DNA from: Symbiodinium natans
Taxonomy: Eukaryota > Sar > Dinophyceae > Suessiales > Symbiodiniaceae
DNA: 64,000 nucleotides
Direction: 5' to 3'
Assembly: GCA_905221605.1 (NCBI GenBank)
Contig: CAJNDS010000002.1
Location: 1,479,438-1,543,437, forward strand
Shown piece by piece: positions 10,626 through 19,247 of this stretch. Made by a program: the position numbers and the translations under genes. Within the stretch, counting starts at the first letter, position 1; each line of letters starts with the position of its first letter. A model generated the notes under the pieces. It did not search any database. It was not told the DNA's origin and saw only the letters and a program-made list of their open reading frames with translations.

Positions 10626-11531
10626 CGGGTTTGGTTGGGGGGATCTAGAGCTAAGCTTGGGGAAACTAGTTTCGGGTGTACTACGCGGTTTAGGGTTGCT
10701 GCTAGGGGTTGTCCTCCCAGTCGCAGCTCAGACCTGCCAACTGAGCACCTGTCCACCCTGTTGGGTTCTAGTGGTCCTAGTGGTAGTCGCCCGCCTGACC
10801 GCGCCTCATCGCTGCTTGGGGAAACTAGTTTCGGGTGTAAGACGGGGTGTAGGGTTGCTGCTAGGGGTTGTCCTCCCAGTCGCAGCTCAGACCTGCCAGC
10901 TGAGCACCTGTCCTCCCTGTTGGGGTCTAGTGGTGCTAGTGGTGGTTGCCCGCCTGCCCGCACCTCATCGTTGTCTGCCAAACGCTTGCCTCCCACCCTT
11001 GGTTCCATCGATGGTTATGGGGTCTGCGAACCCAATTGCAGCTCAGACCTGTCAGCTGAGCATCTGTCCTGCACTTCGGGTTTAGATAGTGCTTCTAGTG
11101 GTTATCCCAGTCGCAGCTCAGACCCGTCAGCTGAGCATCTGTCCTCCTTTCTGCGCATTGGCAGAGCCACCGGTGTTTCCTTACTCAGTCGCAGCTCAGA
11201 CATGTCAGCTGAGCATCTGTCCACTGCTTTGGGTCTGGGTAGCAGTCGCAGCTCAGATCCGTCAGCTGAGCATCAGGCCTCTGTTCAGGGTGTAGGTGCT
11301 ACCTGTGGTTGTCCTCCCAGTCGCAGCTCAGACCCGTCAGCTGAGCATTTGTCCCCCGAATCGGTTAGTCGTAGGGTAGGTGGTTTTCGACTCGGCTCCT
11401 CCGGCCCTGTAGGATCAGACTCTGGTCAAGCAAGTGACGCATGTGCCTCCAAAGCGGCTCCTTCTGGTGGTGTCTTTGGGGAAAAGCCCAATCCTGTAAG
11501 AAAAGACAGAGACTTCCCTGGGCTCGCCTGA
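10626..11531 (+). CDS. Peptide-repeat linker ORF between Gag and Pol
   Basis: This frame is open through to TGA 11529-11531 and contains seven copies of a peptide close to SRSSDxSAEHLS (starts near 10718, 10877, 11033, 11108, 11186, 11243 and 11318). The spacings 159, 156, 75, 78, 57 and 75 bp are all multiples of three, so the repeats have been kept in one frame, which argues for translation. The first two copies lie in a larger duplication of about 160 bp. It lies -1 relative to Gag and overlaps the start of the polymerase frame (open from 11500). A Gag-linker-Pol polyprotein made by frameshifting is possible but not proven. The function is unknown; Ser-rich, probably disordered. Confidence 0.5.
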   Translation, partial: RVWLGGSRAKLGETSFGCTTRFRVAARGCPPSRSSDLPTEHLSTLLGSSGPSGSRPPDRASSLLGETSFGCKTGCRVAARGCPPSRSSDLPAEHLSSLLGSSGASGGCPPARTSSLSAKRLPPTLGSIDGYGVCEPNCSSDLSAEHLSCTSGLDSASSGYPSRSSDPSAEHLSSFLRIGRATGVSLLSRSSDMSAEHLSTALGLGSSRSSDPSAEHQASVQGVGATCGCPPSRSSDPSAEHLSPESVSRRVGGFRLGSSGPVGSDSGQASDACASKAAPSGGVFGEKPNPVRKDRDFPGLA

Positions 11532-14500
11532 TGTCCCTGCCACTTCCAGCGTGAAGCATGAATTCGATGCAACCTTGTCCTTTAGGGAGTACGCCGCTGC
11601 GTTGCCTCGGTTGCTCCTAAAATCCCGGACTCCTTTTGGGGCTTACCTAGGAGCCTCTTTCAAAAATTCTGCCTGCAGGGACGGCAATGCCCCCCCTTCC
11701 GCAACTTTTCCGCTCCCGCTGCCAGAGCTTAATCTTTTCGCAGCCAGCGGCCCACGGCTTCCTTTGAGGAAGTGGAGATCCCTCGTGCGTCGGCGAATGT
11801 TGCACATTTTGGTGCTTGCCTTGAACTACGTGCATGAGGGGCTCAAACGACCTCCTGAATACCTGCTGTGGAGAGTTCCGAACAGCCACCAGCGCCAAGT
11901 CTATGACAGACTTAGGAACTTCTTGTTTGCGTGTGAGAGCCAGCCGGGTCGCTTCCCGCTCCCTCCTGGTCGCTCTGGACCTCTTCTTCTGGCCCATCTT
12001 GTCGAGCTCGAACGTTTCGCAGGCTCCCCTGCTGTCCCTGGGTCTTCCTATGCCCATGTGTCTCGACAGTCTGTGCCAAAAACCCCCCCGAGTGCTGAGC
12101 TCCCTCAGCTGCAGCCGTATCGTTCCTTGTGCCCAGATCGTTTGAAGCTCTCTGGGACGGGGTCCTGGAACATGGGAGAGTGGCTTGAGGGCCCACTGTG
12201 GTTGCCGTTTCGTGAACCAGCCATTTTGAGACACGGTGTCCCTGTCCCTCAAGAGCTGTGCCCCAACTTCCAGCAGGAAGATAGAAGCACAAACTTGGAA
12301 TTGGTGAAATTATGGGATGCGAAGTCCCTGTTGTCTTTGACGCCGGGCCCACCTGACCCCAACCTGCGTTGTAAAGTCTTTAACTGTTACAAAAGCAAAA
12401 CAGTTGACAGGCAAATTGGAGACAGACGGCTGGTAAATGGCGGCGAAATGCACATAGCTGGACCGTCAGCTGACTTGCCGACTGGGTCCCTCTTCGCTGC
12501 TTTCAGCCTCAAGCGTTTCAAACAGAAAGTCATTGGCTTCGTGTCTGATCGCAAAGATTTCTATCACCAAGCGCAGGTTACGGCGCAGAGAGCGCAGTCA
12601 AACTCCTTGTGTTTTGACTTCTCCCGAGAGGAGCTCGCTGGCACTGGAGCTCTTGCCTCTCTTCTCACATCCGCAGCTGACAACCTGAGTCTTGGCAATA
12701 AGCGTAGACAGGTTGTAGGTGAGGGTTTGGGAGGCTTGTGCGACCAAACATTCCACCCACGGACCATTCTTGCTGCCTCTTCCTTCACTCCGGGGTTTGC
12801 TTCTTTGTTTCAAGGCGACCATCTTGGGGTCGAATATGCTTTGGAGTCCCACAGCCAATTCCTTGTCAGCTCTGGTGCGCTCAAAGAAGATTTGTGGCTG
12901 AGAAATCATCATCCTCTGCCTCTTGCCCATACATGGGAGGCTCTTTTCATAGACGAATTTGTCACTGTAGGTGCTGCGAGCCTTGATGGCACTGGACCAT
13001 CAGCATCCCTTGCCCGTCGCTTGTACGAGGTTGCTAAGACTGCTTATGATGAAGGTCACCTCCTAGGATCGCCGGAAAAAGACATTGAAGGTGAGGCCCT
13101 TTTTCAGGCAATAGGTGCGGAGTTAGACAGCCGTGAAGAAATTGTCCGCAGAGGCCTCGCTACGGCTGCTGCCCCTTTGGCCAGACGTGTCAGTCTGAGC
13201 CTCTTGAGCCTTCGCGCCGCCTCCTTGCCTTGCACCACGCCTACCTTGGTCGCGAAGCTCGTTGGTGCTTGGGTTTCGGCTGCTATGTTTAGGCGCTGCA
13301 CCATGGTAATCTTCAGCGAGGTCTTTAGCATCAGTGCCAAAGCTGCGAGTAGAGAAGGGGGCAAGGAGAAAAGTGTGCATCTCCCGCGTCGTGTCGCACA
13401 AGAGCTCTGTCTCGCGGCTGTTCTTGCGCCTTTGATGGCTTCAAATTTGACAGCTACCACTCAGAGTCGGATCTATGCGACAGATGCCTCCCTGGGCTTA
13501 GGAGCGATTGTGTCGGCAGAAGTTCAGCAGGGCTTGGCTCGATCCCTTTGGCTAAATGGCGATAGAAAAGGCGCGTACTCTGAGCTGAATGTTGGGGCTG
13601 CTGCTTTGCTAAAAGCTGCTGGTGAGCAGATCGAAGATGAGGATGTTGAAAGCTGGCCTTTGTTTGAACACTCAAGGTTCCCTCAGCTCACAAAGACCAT
13701 CCCTTTCATTATTGATGTGCTTGAGATCTGCGGTGGCTCTGGAGCTGTGTCAAAGGCCGCCTCTCAGCTTGGACTTGCGACCTGCGTTCCAATCGACTTG
13801 GGGACCTCGCCTCACTTTGATGTCTTGCATCCTTCCTTTGCCATTTGGCTCTATGAGATGTTGCGTTCGGGCAGGGCCAGGTCTTTGTTGATCTCTCCAC
13901 CTTGCAATACTTTCTCTCCTGCCAGGCACCCACAGCTCAGGTCCTATGTCGAGCCAAAGGGTTTTGACAGGTCGGAGCCCAAGGTCAAGATTGGGAACCG
14001 CCTCGCTCAACGTTGCTTGGTCTTCTTCTGGTTCGCTGTGCGGCTTCAGGTGCCTGCGATTTTTGAGCAGCCCAGGGGCTCAAAGATGTGCTGGACAAGT
14101 TGGTGGCGCTTCATTGCCAGTCTACCTGGCGTCATAGAGTGGCACCTTGCTAGCTGCATGTTTGGGTCGCCTCTTAAGAAGGAGTTCCGGTTTTTAGGTT
14201 TCAGGGTTTCCCCTCACAGGCTTTGCAGACAGTGCTCCGGCGATCACTCGCACGCCCCGGTGCAGGGGAAACACGCCAAGAGTTCTGCTGTCTACTGTGA
14301 AGGTTTGGCCATGGAGATTGCTCGGACCTTTCGTGACAGCCTATGCGCATCTGCTCTGCCTCCCGAAAAACCTGGGATCGAATCCGTGGTGGTGAACGAT
14401 GTGCTCCTCTCTGCCAATTGGCAAGTCGACAAGGTCGTCCCTTGGAAAAACAAATGCCACATAAATGTCCTTGAACTTGCTGTGTTGTGCATTCTGAACC

Positions 14501-15594
14501 GTGACGCCGCCATTTCTATGCCAGACTCCCGCTTGACTGTCTTGGTTGACAGTCAGGTTGCAAAATCCTCTGCTGCAAAGGGCCGCTCCACTTCGTATGC
14601 ATTGAAGCCTGGCTTGTGGAGAATCGCAGCTCTCCAGCTCGCTTTCGGACTATATTGGTCATATGGTTTCGCGCCCACGCGCCTCAATATCGCGGACGAT
14701 CCGACCAGGCGTGTTGACCTCAGGAGAAGCGCAGGTCAGTCCCTTTGCGCCCTTTTGCCCCTCGAGGTTGTGCACTGGCTGGGCTCTTTCCGTTTGAGGC
14801 GCCCACTTGCTTCCTGGGCGAGATTGAGCTTACTTGTCGTCTTGACACGTCAGGGCTCTTGCTCTTTCTTTCAGGGGAAGCAGTCTGACTTCAGGTCATC
14901 TGATGGCTGCAAGCTCGTTGAGTTCGATGCCTCCCTCGGCTTTCCTGGCGAGGGACCTCTCAGACGTGTTGTTTGGCCTTCTCTTTTGTGCTGGGCCTCA
15001 ATCGTCGGTGTTTTCTCCACTTCCGGCTCCTGGTTTTCGCTTTCGGAGCCTTCACTTTCTTTTCCTCTTGTCGCGCCTTGCTTCCTCTTCTCTCTTCACT
15101 TTGCCTCCTCGTCTTCTTTCTCATTTCAGGGTCTGTTCAGGGTTGTAGTCCTTTGTGATGCTGCCATGGCCTCCCCCGCGCCTGGGACTCCTGTACCTGT
15201 GACGCCTGCTGACTTCAAGAGAGCCTCTGTGCGGGAATCTGTTGTTTTGATCGCCGACCGAGTCATTCAACCTTCAACCCGAAGCAACAGATTGAAGTTG
15301 GTGCAGGCTTTTGAGAGCTGGTTAGTCGGGCAAACTGAACTTACCTTAACCAATTTGCTGTCGGGTGCTGATGTCGAGCAAATCTCTGAGCTTCTGGTTG
15401 CTTATGGAAGCAGCTTTTCAAGGCTGGGCACCCGTATGGGAAATATTCTGAGACTGTCAACGCCATTGGGGCATTGCGGCCGGCTATCAGACGCTCACTT
15501 GGTCACGCCTGGGACTTGGCCTTTGCTTGGCTGGCCGAGGAGCCCCCGACGCATCACCGAGCCATGCCCAAAGGCATCCTTTTGGCTGTGCTGA
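11500..15594 (+). CDS. Retrotransposon Pol: reverse transcriptase, split RNase H and C5-methyltransferase-like domain
   Basis: About 1,360 residues; open from the stop at 11497-11499, with no ATG at the start, so probably made as a fusion. Reverse transcriptase: motif A-like SDRKDFYHQ (Asp codons 12547 and 12556), a QG...G block near 12814, and motif C as FIDEF (codons 12946-12960), where the usual second Asp is Glu. RNase H: first Asp in YATDAS (13483), Glu in INVLELAV (14473), Asp in VLVDSQ (14548), Asp in IADDPTRR (14695 or 14698). Between the first and second of these lies an insertion of about 330 residues with SAM-binding-like DVLEICGGSGAVSKAA (13714), catalytic SPPCNTFS (Cys codon 13903) and FEQPRGSKM (Glu codon 14065), matching C5-cytosine methyltransferase motifs I, IV and VI. 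The C-terminal end holds the start of the tyrosine recombinase, broken by a one-base shift near 15418. Confidence 0.8.
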   Translation, partial: EKTETSLGSPDVPATSSVKHEFDATLSFREYAAALPRLLLKSRTPFGAYLGASFKNSACRDGNAPPSATFPLPLPELNLFAASGPRLPLRKWRSLVRRRMLHILVLALNYVHEGLKRPPEYLLWRVPNSHQRQVYDRLRNFLFACESQPGRFPLPPGRSGPLLLAHLVELERFAGSPAVPGSSYAHVSRQSVPKTPPSAELPQLQPYRSLCPDRLKLSGTGSWNMGEWLEGPLWLPFREPAILRHGVPVPQELCPNFQQEDRSTNLELVKLWDAKSLLSLTPGPPDPNLRCKVFNCYKSKTVDRQIGDRRLVNGGEMHIAGPSADLPTGSLFAAFSLKRFKQKVIGFVSDRKDFYHQAQVTAQRAQSNSLCFDFSREELAGTGALASLLTSAADNLSLGNKRRQVVGEGLGGLCDQTFHPRTILAASSFTPGFASLFQGDHLGVEYALESHSQFLVSSGALKEDLWLRNHHPLPLAHTWEALFIDEFVTVGAASLDGTGPSASLARRLYEVAKTAYDEGHLLGSPEKDIEGEALFQAIGAELDSREEIVRRGLATAAAPLARRVSLSLLSLRAASLPCTTPTLVAKLVGAWVSAAMFRRCTMVIFSEVFSISAKAASREGGKEKSVHLPRRVAQELCLAAVLAPLMASNLTATTQSRIYATDASLGLGAIVSAEVQQGLARSLWLNGDRKGAYSELNVGAAALLKAAGEQIEDEDVESWPLFEHSRFPQLTKTIPFIIDVLEICGGSGAVSKAASQLGLATCVPIDLGTSPHFDVLHPSFAIWLYEMLRSGRARSLLISPPCNTFSPARHPQLRSYVEPKGFDRSEPKVKIGNRLAQRCLVFFWFAVRLQVPAIFEQPRGSKMCWTSWWRFIASLPGVIEWHLASCMFGSPLKKEFRFLGFRVSPHRLCRQCSGDHSHAPVQGKHAKSSAVYCEGLAMEIARTFRDSLCASALPPEKPGIESVVVNDVLLSANWQVDKVVPWKNKCHINVLELAVLCILNRDAAISMPDSRLTVLVDSQVAKSSAAKGRSTSYALKPGLWRIAALQLAFGLYWSYGFAPTRLNIADDPTRRVDLRRSAGQSLCALLPLEVVHWLGSFRLRRPLASWARLSLLVVLTRQGSCSFFQGKQSDFRSSDGCKLVEFDASLGFPGEGPLRRVVWPSLLCWASIVGVFSTSGSWFSLSEPSLSFPLVAPCFLFSLHFASSSSFSFQGLFRVVVLCDAAMASPAPGTPVPVTPADFKRASVRESVVLIADRVIQPSTRSNRLKLVQAFESWLVGQTELTLTNLLSGADVEQISELLVAYGSSFSRLGTRMGNILRLSTPLGHCGRLSDAHLVTPGTWPLLGWPRSPRRITEPCPKASFWLC

Positions 15595-16241
15595 GTGTCT
15601 CGCTGATTTGGGGATGGCTTCGCGAGGCTGCCATATTCGCATTGGCTTGGGCTGGGCTACTTCGTATTGGTGAGATTCTTCAAGCAGTTAGGAAGAACCT
15701 TGTTCTCCCTAGAGATGCTGCTCCTGGCACTGGGTTTGCTTTGCTACAGATCATGAACCCTAAAACACGTGGGCGCTCAGCCAGGCATCAAGCTGCTCGT
15801 GTCGATCCTGTAGACTTGGTTGCTCTCTTGGATCTTGCTTTTGGATGCCAGTCACCATCTACACCGCTTTGGAACATGTCGTCTGGTACCCTGCGTAAGA
15901 GACTCAACGCCATCTTGGAGCGTTTGCAACTTTTGGCAGGGGGCAAGCCATGCTTTGACTTGGCCTCCTTCAGGCCAGGTGGTGCAACTTGGATGCTTCA
16001 TACTACTGAAAATGCCGACATGGTCAGGCGAAGGGGCAGATGGTTGTCTGCCCGGGTCATGGATATCTACTTGCAGGAAGTGCTGTCAATCTCTTTTATC
16101 CCATCGTTGCAGCCATCTCAGCGTGCTCTGATAGAGGAGCTTGGTGATCAGTTTTCTGCTATCCTTCGACGAGTCTCTTTCTTTTACCGTTCTGGTATTC
16201 CTGAGAAAGCTTGGCGCATTCTTCTTCAGAAGCAACCCTAG
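15423..16241 (+). CDS. Tyrosine recombinase of the retrotransposon (frame-shifted from Pol)
   Basis: The C-terminal recombinase continues in a frame shifted by one base from Pol. Pol reads protein-like sequence to about 15415 (LVAYGSS), and this frame reads on smoothly from about 15423 (AGHPYGKYSETVNAI), with an Ala-Met-Pro segment near 15561. One missing T in the run at 15415-15418 explains the break. Catalytic features: box I Arg in AGLLRIGEI (codon 15663); box II Arg in SFRPGGAT (codon 15972), where the usual preceding His is absent; RRRGRW (from about 16026); and the nucleophilic Tyr in VMDIYLQEV (codon 16068). This enzyme should integrate the circular DNA form. The frame ends at TAG 16239-16241, before B1. 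Intact apart from the single shift, which could be a sequencing error. Confidence 0.8.
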   Translation, partial: AGHPYGKYSETVNAIGALRPAIRRSLGHAWDLAFAWLAEEPPTHHRAMPKGILLAVLSVSLIWGWLREAAIFALAWAGLLRIGEILQAVRKNLVLPRDAAPGTGFALLQIMNPKTRGRSARHQAARVDPVDLVALLDLAFGCQSPSTPLWNMSSGTLRKRLNAILERLQLLAGGKPCFDLASFRPGGATWMLHTTENADMVRRRGRWLSARVMDIYLQEVLSISFIPSLQPSQRALIEELGDQFSAILRRVSFFYRSGIPEKAWRILLQKQP

Positions 16242-16306
16242 ACGAGCTTTGGCTCCACCTGGATGTTCTGCTGCATTCTGGTTTAGAAGGCTCTGCTTGG
16301 ATGGTG

Positions 16307-16416
16307 TGGTTCTCTTGAGGCCTTTGGCCTTTCGTTTGTACAGCGAGCTGCCTGTGCAGGCTACCTCGATGAACCTTCTTTGCAGTACGCGGCAGAAACA
16401 AGAGCGAATGAGCCTG
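16307..16416 (+). repeat. Split direct repeat B1
   Basis: A 110-bp sequence (starting tggttctcttgaggc, ending gagcctg) identical by eye to B2 at 16495-16604. Its last four bases CCTG are also the first four of A2. Confidence 0.9.
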
Positions 16417-16459
16417 CCACTATAGGCGAAGAACATTTGTGTTGCCGAATGCTCAAGCT
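16413..16459 (+). repeat. Split direct repeat A2
   Basis: A 47-bp copy of the left-end repeat A1. The B1-A2 junction is the template thought to restore circular ends in this class of element. Confidence 0.88.
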
Positions 16460-16494
16460 CCCTCCCTGTCCCACCCGGTGGTCAGGGTTGCTTC

Positions 16495-16604
16495 TGGTTC
16501 TCTTGAGGCCTTTGGCCTTTCGTTTGTACAGCGAGCTGCCTGTGCAGGCTACCTCGATGAACCTTCTTTGCAGTACGCGGCAGAAACAAGAGCGAATGAG
16601 CCTG
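16495..16604 (+). repeat. Split direct repeat B2 (right end)
   Basis: Right terminal repeat, identical to B1. The element ends at CCTG (16601-16604), the same core found at its left end. Confidence 0.9.
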
Positions 16605-17902
16605 GTTACAGTTTTTTGTCGGCTTGTTTTGCCCAAAGTCCTCAGGGGTTGGGTTCTCGTTTAGGGTTTCAAGCAGGGGGGGGGTTGGGTTTCTGGGCGG
16701 TGGCCCGCTGCACGGGAGGGAATCTGTGGGGTGCGAGCTTCGGCGGCGGGGCCACACAAGATGGGCACGGGACGAGGGGACAATGCGGGGTGTGGACTAC
16801 ACGGGACGGGTGTGGGACGGGAGGGGCTCTGCGGCGGGACCCCACAAGGGGAGACGGGACGGGAGGGCAACACGACTTCCCCAGTATCAATTCACTCAGC
16901 AACATTCTCCCGAACTCGCGTTCGGCGTGCTCTGATTGGGATGGGCTTGGTTTTCGGGTTCCCGGCTCAGTCTTGTTTTTCCTAGCTCTAGGATCAACCA
17001 GATGCGGTAGAAATCCTAGTTATAAAAGCCTTTCAAGAATCGGACAGGCAGTTGCGCGCGGCGCCCAGCCGCTGCTGGCGAAGCCCGGCGCAGCATGGCC
17101 CGACACCCGTGCGCTGCAGAGGTTTCGGGGTCCAGGGCCATGGCGAACCTGGGCATTACGAGGCAAAAATGCAGCGATCTACATCGAAGGCGTCGTATCA
17201 ACAAAAGGAAGCCCCAAAAGAACGGGATCGCAATGTGGAGACCTGACCATCCGGGTTTCGGTATTAGGAGGTTCCAGATGGTTCTTTTTGCGTTTTGTTG
17301 CTCTAGACTTAGACCATGTTCGCTATTTGGTTTCTGCTGCCCCTTCTCTTTGAGGTTGTGCATTGGTCCATACTGGATGTCAAACAACGTCGGCGCTGCT
17401 TCCTTTTGGAAGGACCTTGCAGTGCTGTCGGCTGTTGAACTGGAAGCTCGCTCTCTCTGAACTCGTAACATGACGCGACACAACTGCACGATGCTCGGGC
17501 TCGGAGTCATTCTTTCAAAGCATCGCTTGCCGAATGCCATGCGCTGGTTGTCTCATGTACAGGATTACGATGCGCAGACTCGCTACAAGCACCTCAGCGG
17601 ACAGAAGGTGGGAAGTTATGTGGGGCGCTCTCAAAGTGACTTGCAAGGCAACACAGGGTTGCTCTGGGTTATCTGGCGTGCATCTGGGTTGCTGTCAGCA
17701 TCTCCGAAGTTAGGGAATGGCGACTCAGCGCTGCAGATCATGTATCTTCCTCAGCAGAAAGCACCATTGCGCTGTTATCGGCAGGAGCAGTCCTTCCGAG
17801 CTCTGACGGACGCGCAGCGAGCTGCTCAGCCCAGAGCTCGAGCCCCAGCACAAATCGCAGCTCAGCCCAGACTGTCACAGGACCATGATGTGAGCAGATG
17901 AT
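16605..17902. other. Right flank, G-rich degenerate repeats; no gene recognised
   Basis: 16740-16880 contains degenerate gggacggg and ggggacaatg phrases. The remainder has short open frames of mixed composition (for example a basic stretch near 17170-17230), none with a recognisable motif. Confidence 0.4.
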
Positions 17903-18175
17903 GTGCTGAAGGCTCTGTGTGGGGCCTGGGGCAAGTCCATGAAAGTCCTCAAGTTTAGATTCCCACACGCTGAGGAGGAGCTCTGCCCCACGGTGCTCCA
18001 GGACAGCAGATTCTGCCCGCTGTTGGATTGCTCGTCTCTTGACACGCAGCACATAGAGTTGCCCGTAATATCGAGGATTGCAGACACTTATAATATGAAT
18101 GTGGTATGCCTCCTGACCCCCATGGCCGAGCTGACTTGCGGAGAAGCATACCTGTCGAGAGAACAGGTATCATAG
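17903..18175 (+). CDS. Candidate exon, unknown protein
   Basis: A 90-residue open frame of normal protein composition (VLKFRFPHAEEELCP, then DTYNMNVVCLLTPM). No family is recognised and no splice junction can be fixed. Retained only because its amino-acid make-up is better than that of its neighbours. Confidence 0.22.
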   Translation: MLKALCGAWGKSMKVLKFRFPHAEEELCPTVLQDSRFCPLLDCSSLDTQHIELPVISRIADTYNMNVVCLLTPMAELTCGEAYLSREQVS

Positions 18176-19065
18176 CGTAGATGGCATTGGGCATCGTCGG
18201 GCATTGTGACTCCAACCTTGGCCAACTGAATGTCCCATTGAAGAATCCAGTCCATTCAGAGTTTGCGGACTCGCGATGAGCGGGCGCCACATGAGGTTGA
18301 CATTGAAATAATCCAAAGTCTCACTCTTCCACAGTTGCCCCGTGAATCTGGAGGCGCCACCAGTGACTTACCAGTTCTGGTACCCTCGCATGGCCTTTGG
18401 GCAGGCCACCTATGTCCGCGAGCACGTGGCCACGCCGCTCGCGGCAGGGCCGGAGGCGCGTCGTCAGAGCAGCAACGAAATTGAAACTGGCTGCCTTTCG
18501 AGATTCCTTTTGGGGCATTCTTGGGGGGGGAGGTTGTATCGGGCTGGGGCAGAGACAGTAGCCCAAGCACCATGGGAAACAATGACGCGTGGCCCAACTT
18601 TTGTTATCGTCGTTGCGTTTGTTAGCGTTGTGTTTCGCATTCTAATCGAACGAAAACGGCACCTCCTCGGCTTTTCGTTCTCGTGTCAACAGCACACTGG
18701 AAGGGCCAGCGGTTTGGGATGTTAAGCGCCCGACCCAAAATGCTGTCAGGTCACATCTTTTTTGAGAGCATCCATTTGCAAAGAGCGCATGCGACATGCG
18801 ACGAGTTTCAGGGTGCTAGTTCGGTTTTGTGATGCACAGCCACGCGGAAATGCTGTTACTTTCAGCGTCTGAAGCCATACGGCACACTGTTAAATTCCAA
18901 TGTTTTGGTCACGTTCGAACATCACATGAACGCTTGTGACCGCACGTCTTCTTCCAGAAGCTTGTGCCGTGTCTTGTCAAACGCCCCCTTAGCACCCCCT
19001 ACCGCTATCTACCGCCCCCCGTCCCCCACAAAAGCAGATCAGTCACGTCAGCGCAATGGGCTTGT

Positions 19066-19171
19066 TTTCAGGCCTTAGCCCAGCTCGGCGATGCTGGAAG
19101 GCAGCTTGTCAGCATCGGCAAGCCCGAGGAGATTACACATTCATGGGCTGTTCGACGGGTTTGCGCATCGA
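19066..19171 (+). CDS. Candidate exon bounded by AG|G-like acceptor and GT donor
   Basis: Acceptor tttcag before GCC and donor CGAG|GTATGC bracket a protein-like segment (ALAQLGDAGRQLVSIGKPEE, then ITHSWAVRRVCAS). The boundaries fit the intron style of the better-supported genes in this window. The protein is not recognised. Confidence 0.35.
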
Positions 19172-19247
19172 GGTATGCTGCTTCGGACATTTACCTACAT
19201 ACACACGTAAGTCGCACGTATATACACATGGTTGCGCGCGTGTGTGT

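Larger units (their letters stand above)
7993..16604 (+). mobile_element. Tyrosine-recombinase retrotransposon with split direct repeats
   Basis: An 8.6-kb element of the DIRS/PAT/Ngaro class. Its termini are split direct repeats in the order A1 (7993-8039), coding body, B1 (16307-16416), A2 (16413-16459), B2 (16495-16604). A1 equals A2 over 47 bp and B1 equals B2 over 110 bp. There are no long terminal repeats and no DDE integrase; a tyrosine recombinase ends the coding region. Replication in this class is thought to go through a circular DNA rebuilt from the B1-A2 junction and then integrated by the recombinase. Coding order is hybrid-binding-like domain, Gag-like protein, repeat linker, reverse transcriptase, RNase H split by a C5-methyltransferase-like domain, then recombinase. 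Frame changes at about 8925, 9285, 10620, 11500 and 15418 suggest a mix of programmed shifts and decay. The identity of the repeat pairs suggests recent insertion. Confidence 0.88.

Noticed and set aside
7993-16604. LTR retrotransposon (Gypsy/Copia) classification
   Set aside because: No long terminal repeats bracket the body, no DDE integrase or aspartic protease motif was seen, and a tyrosine recombinase with split repeats is present instead.
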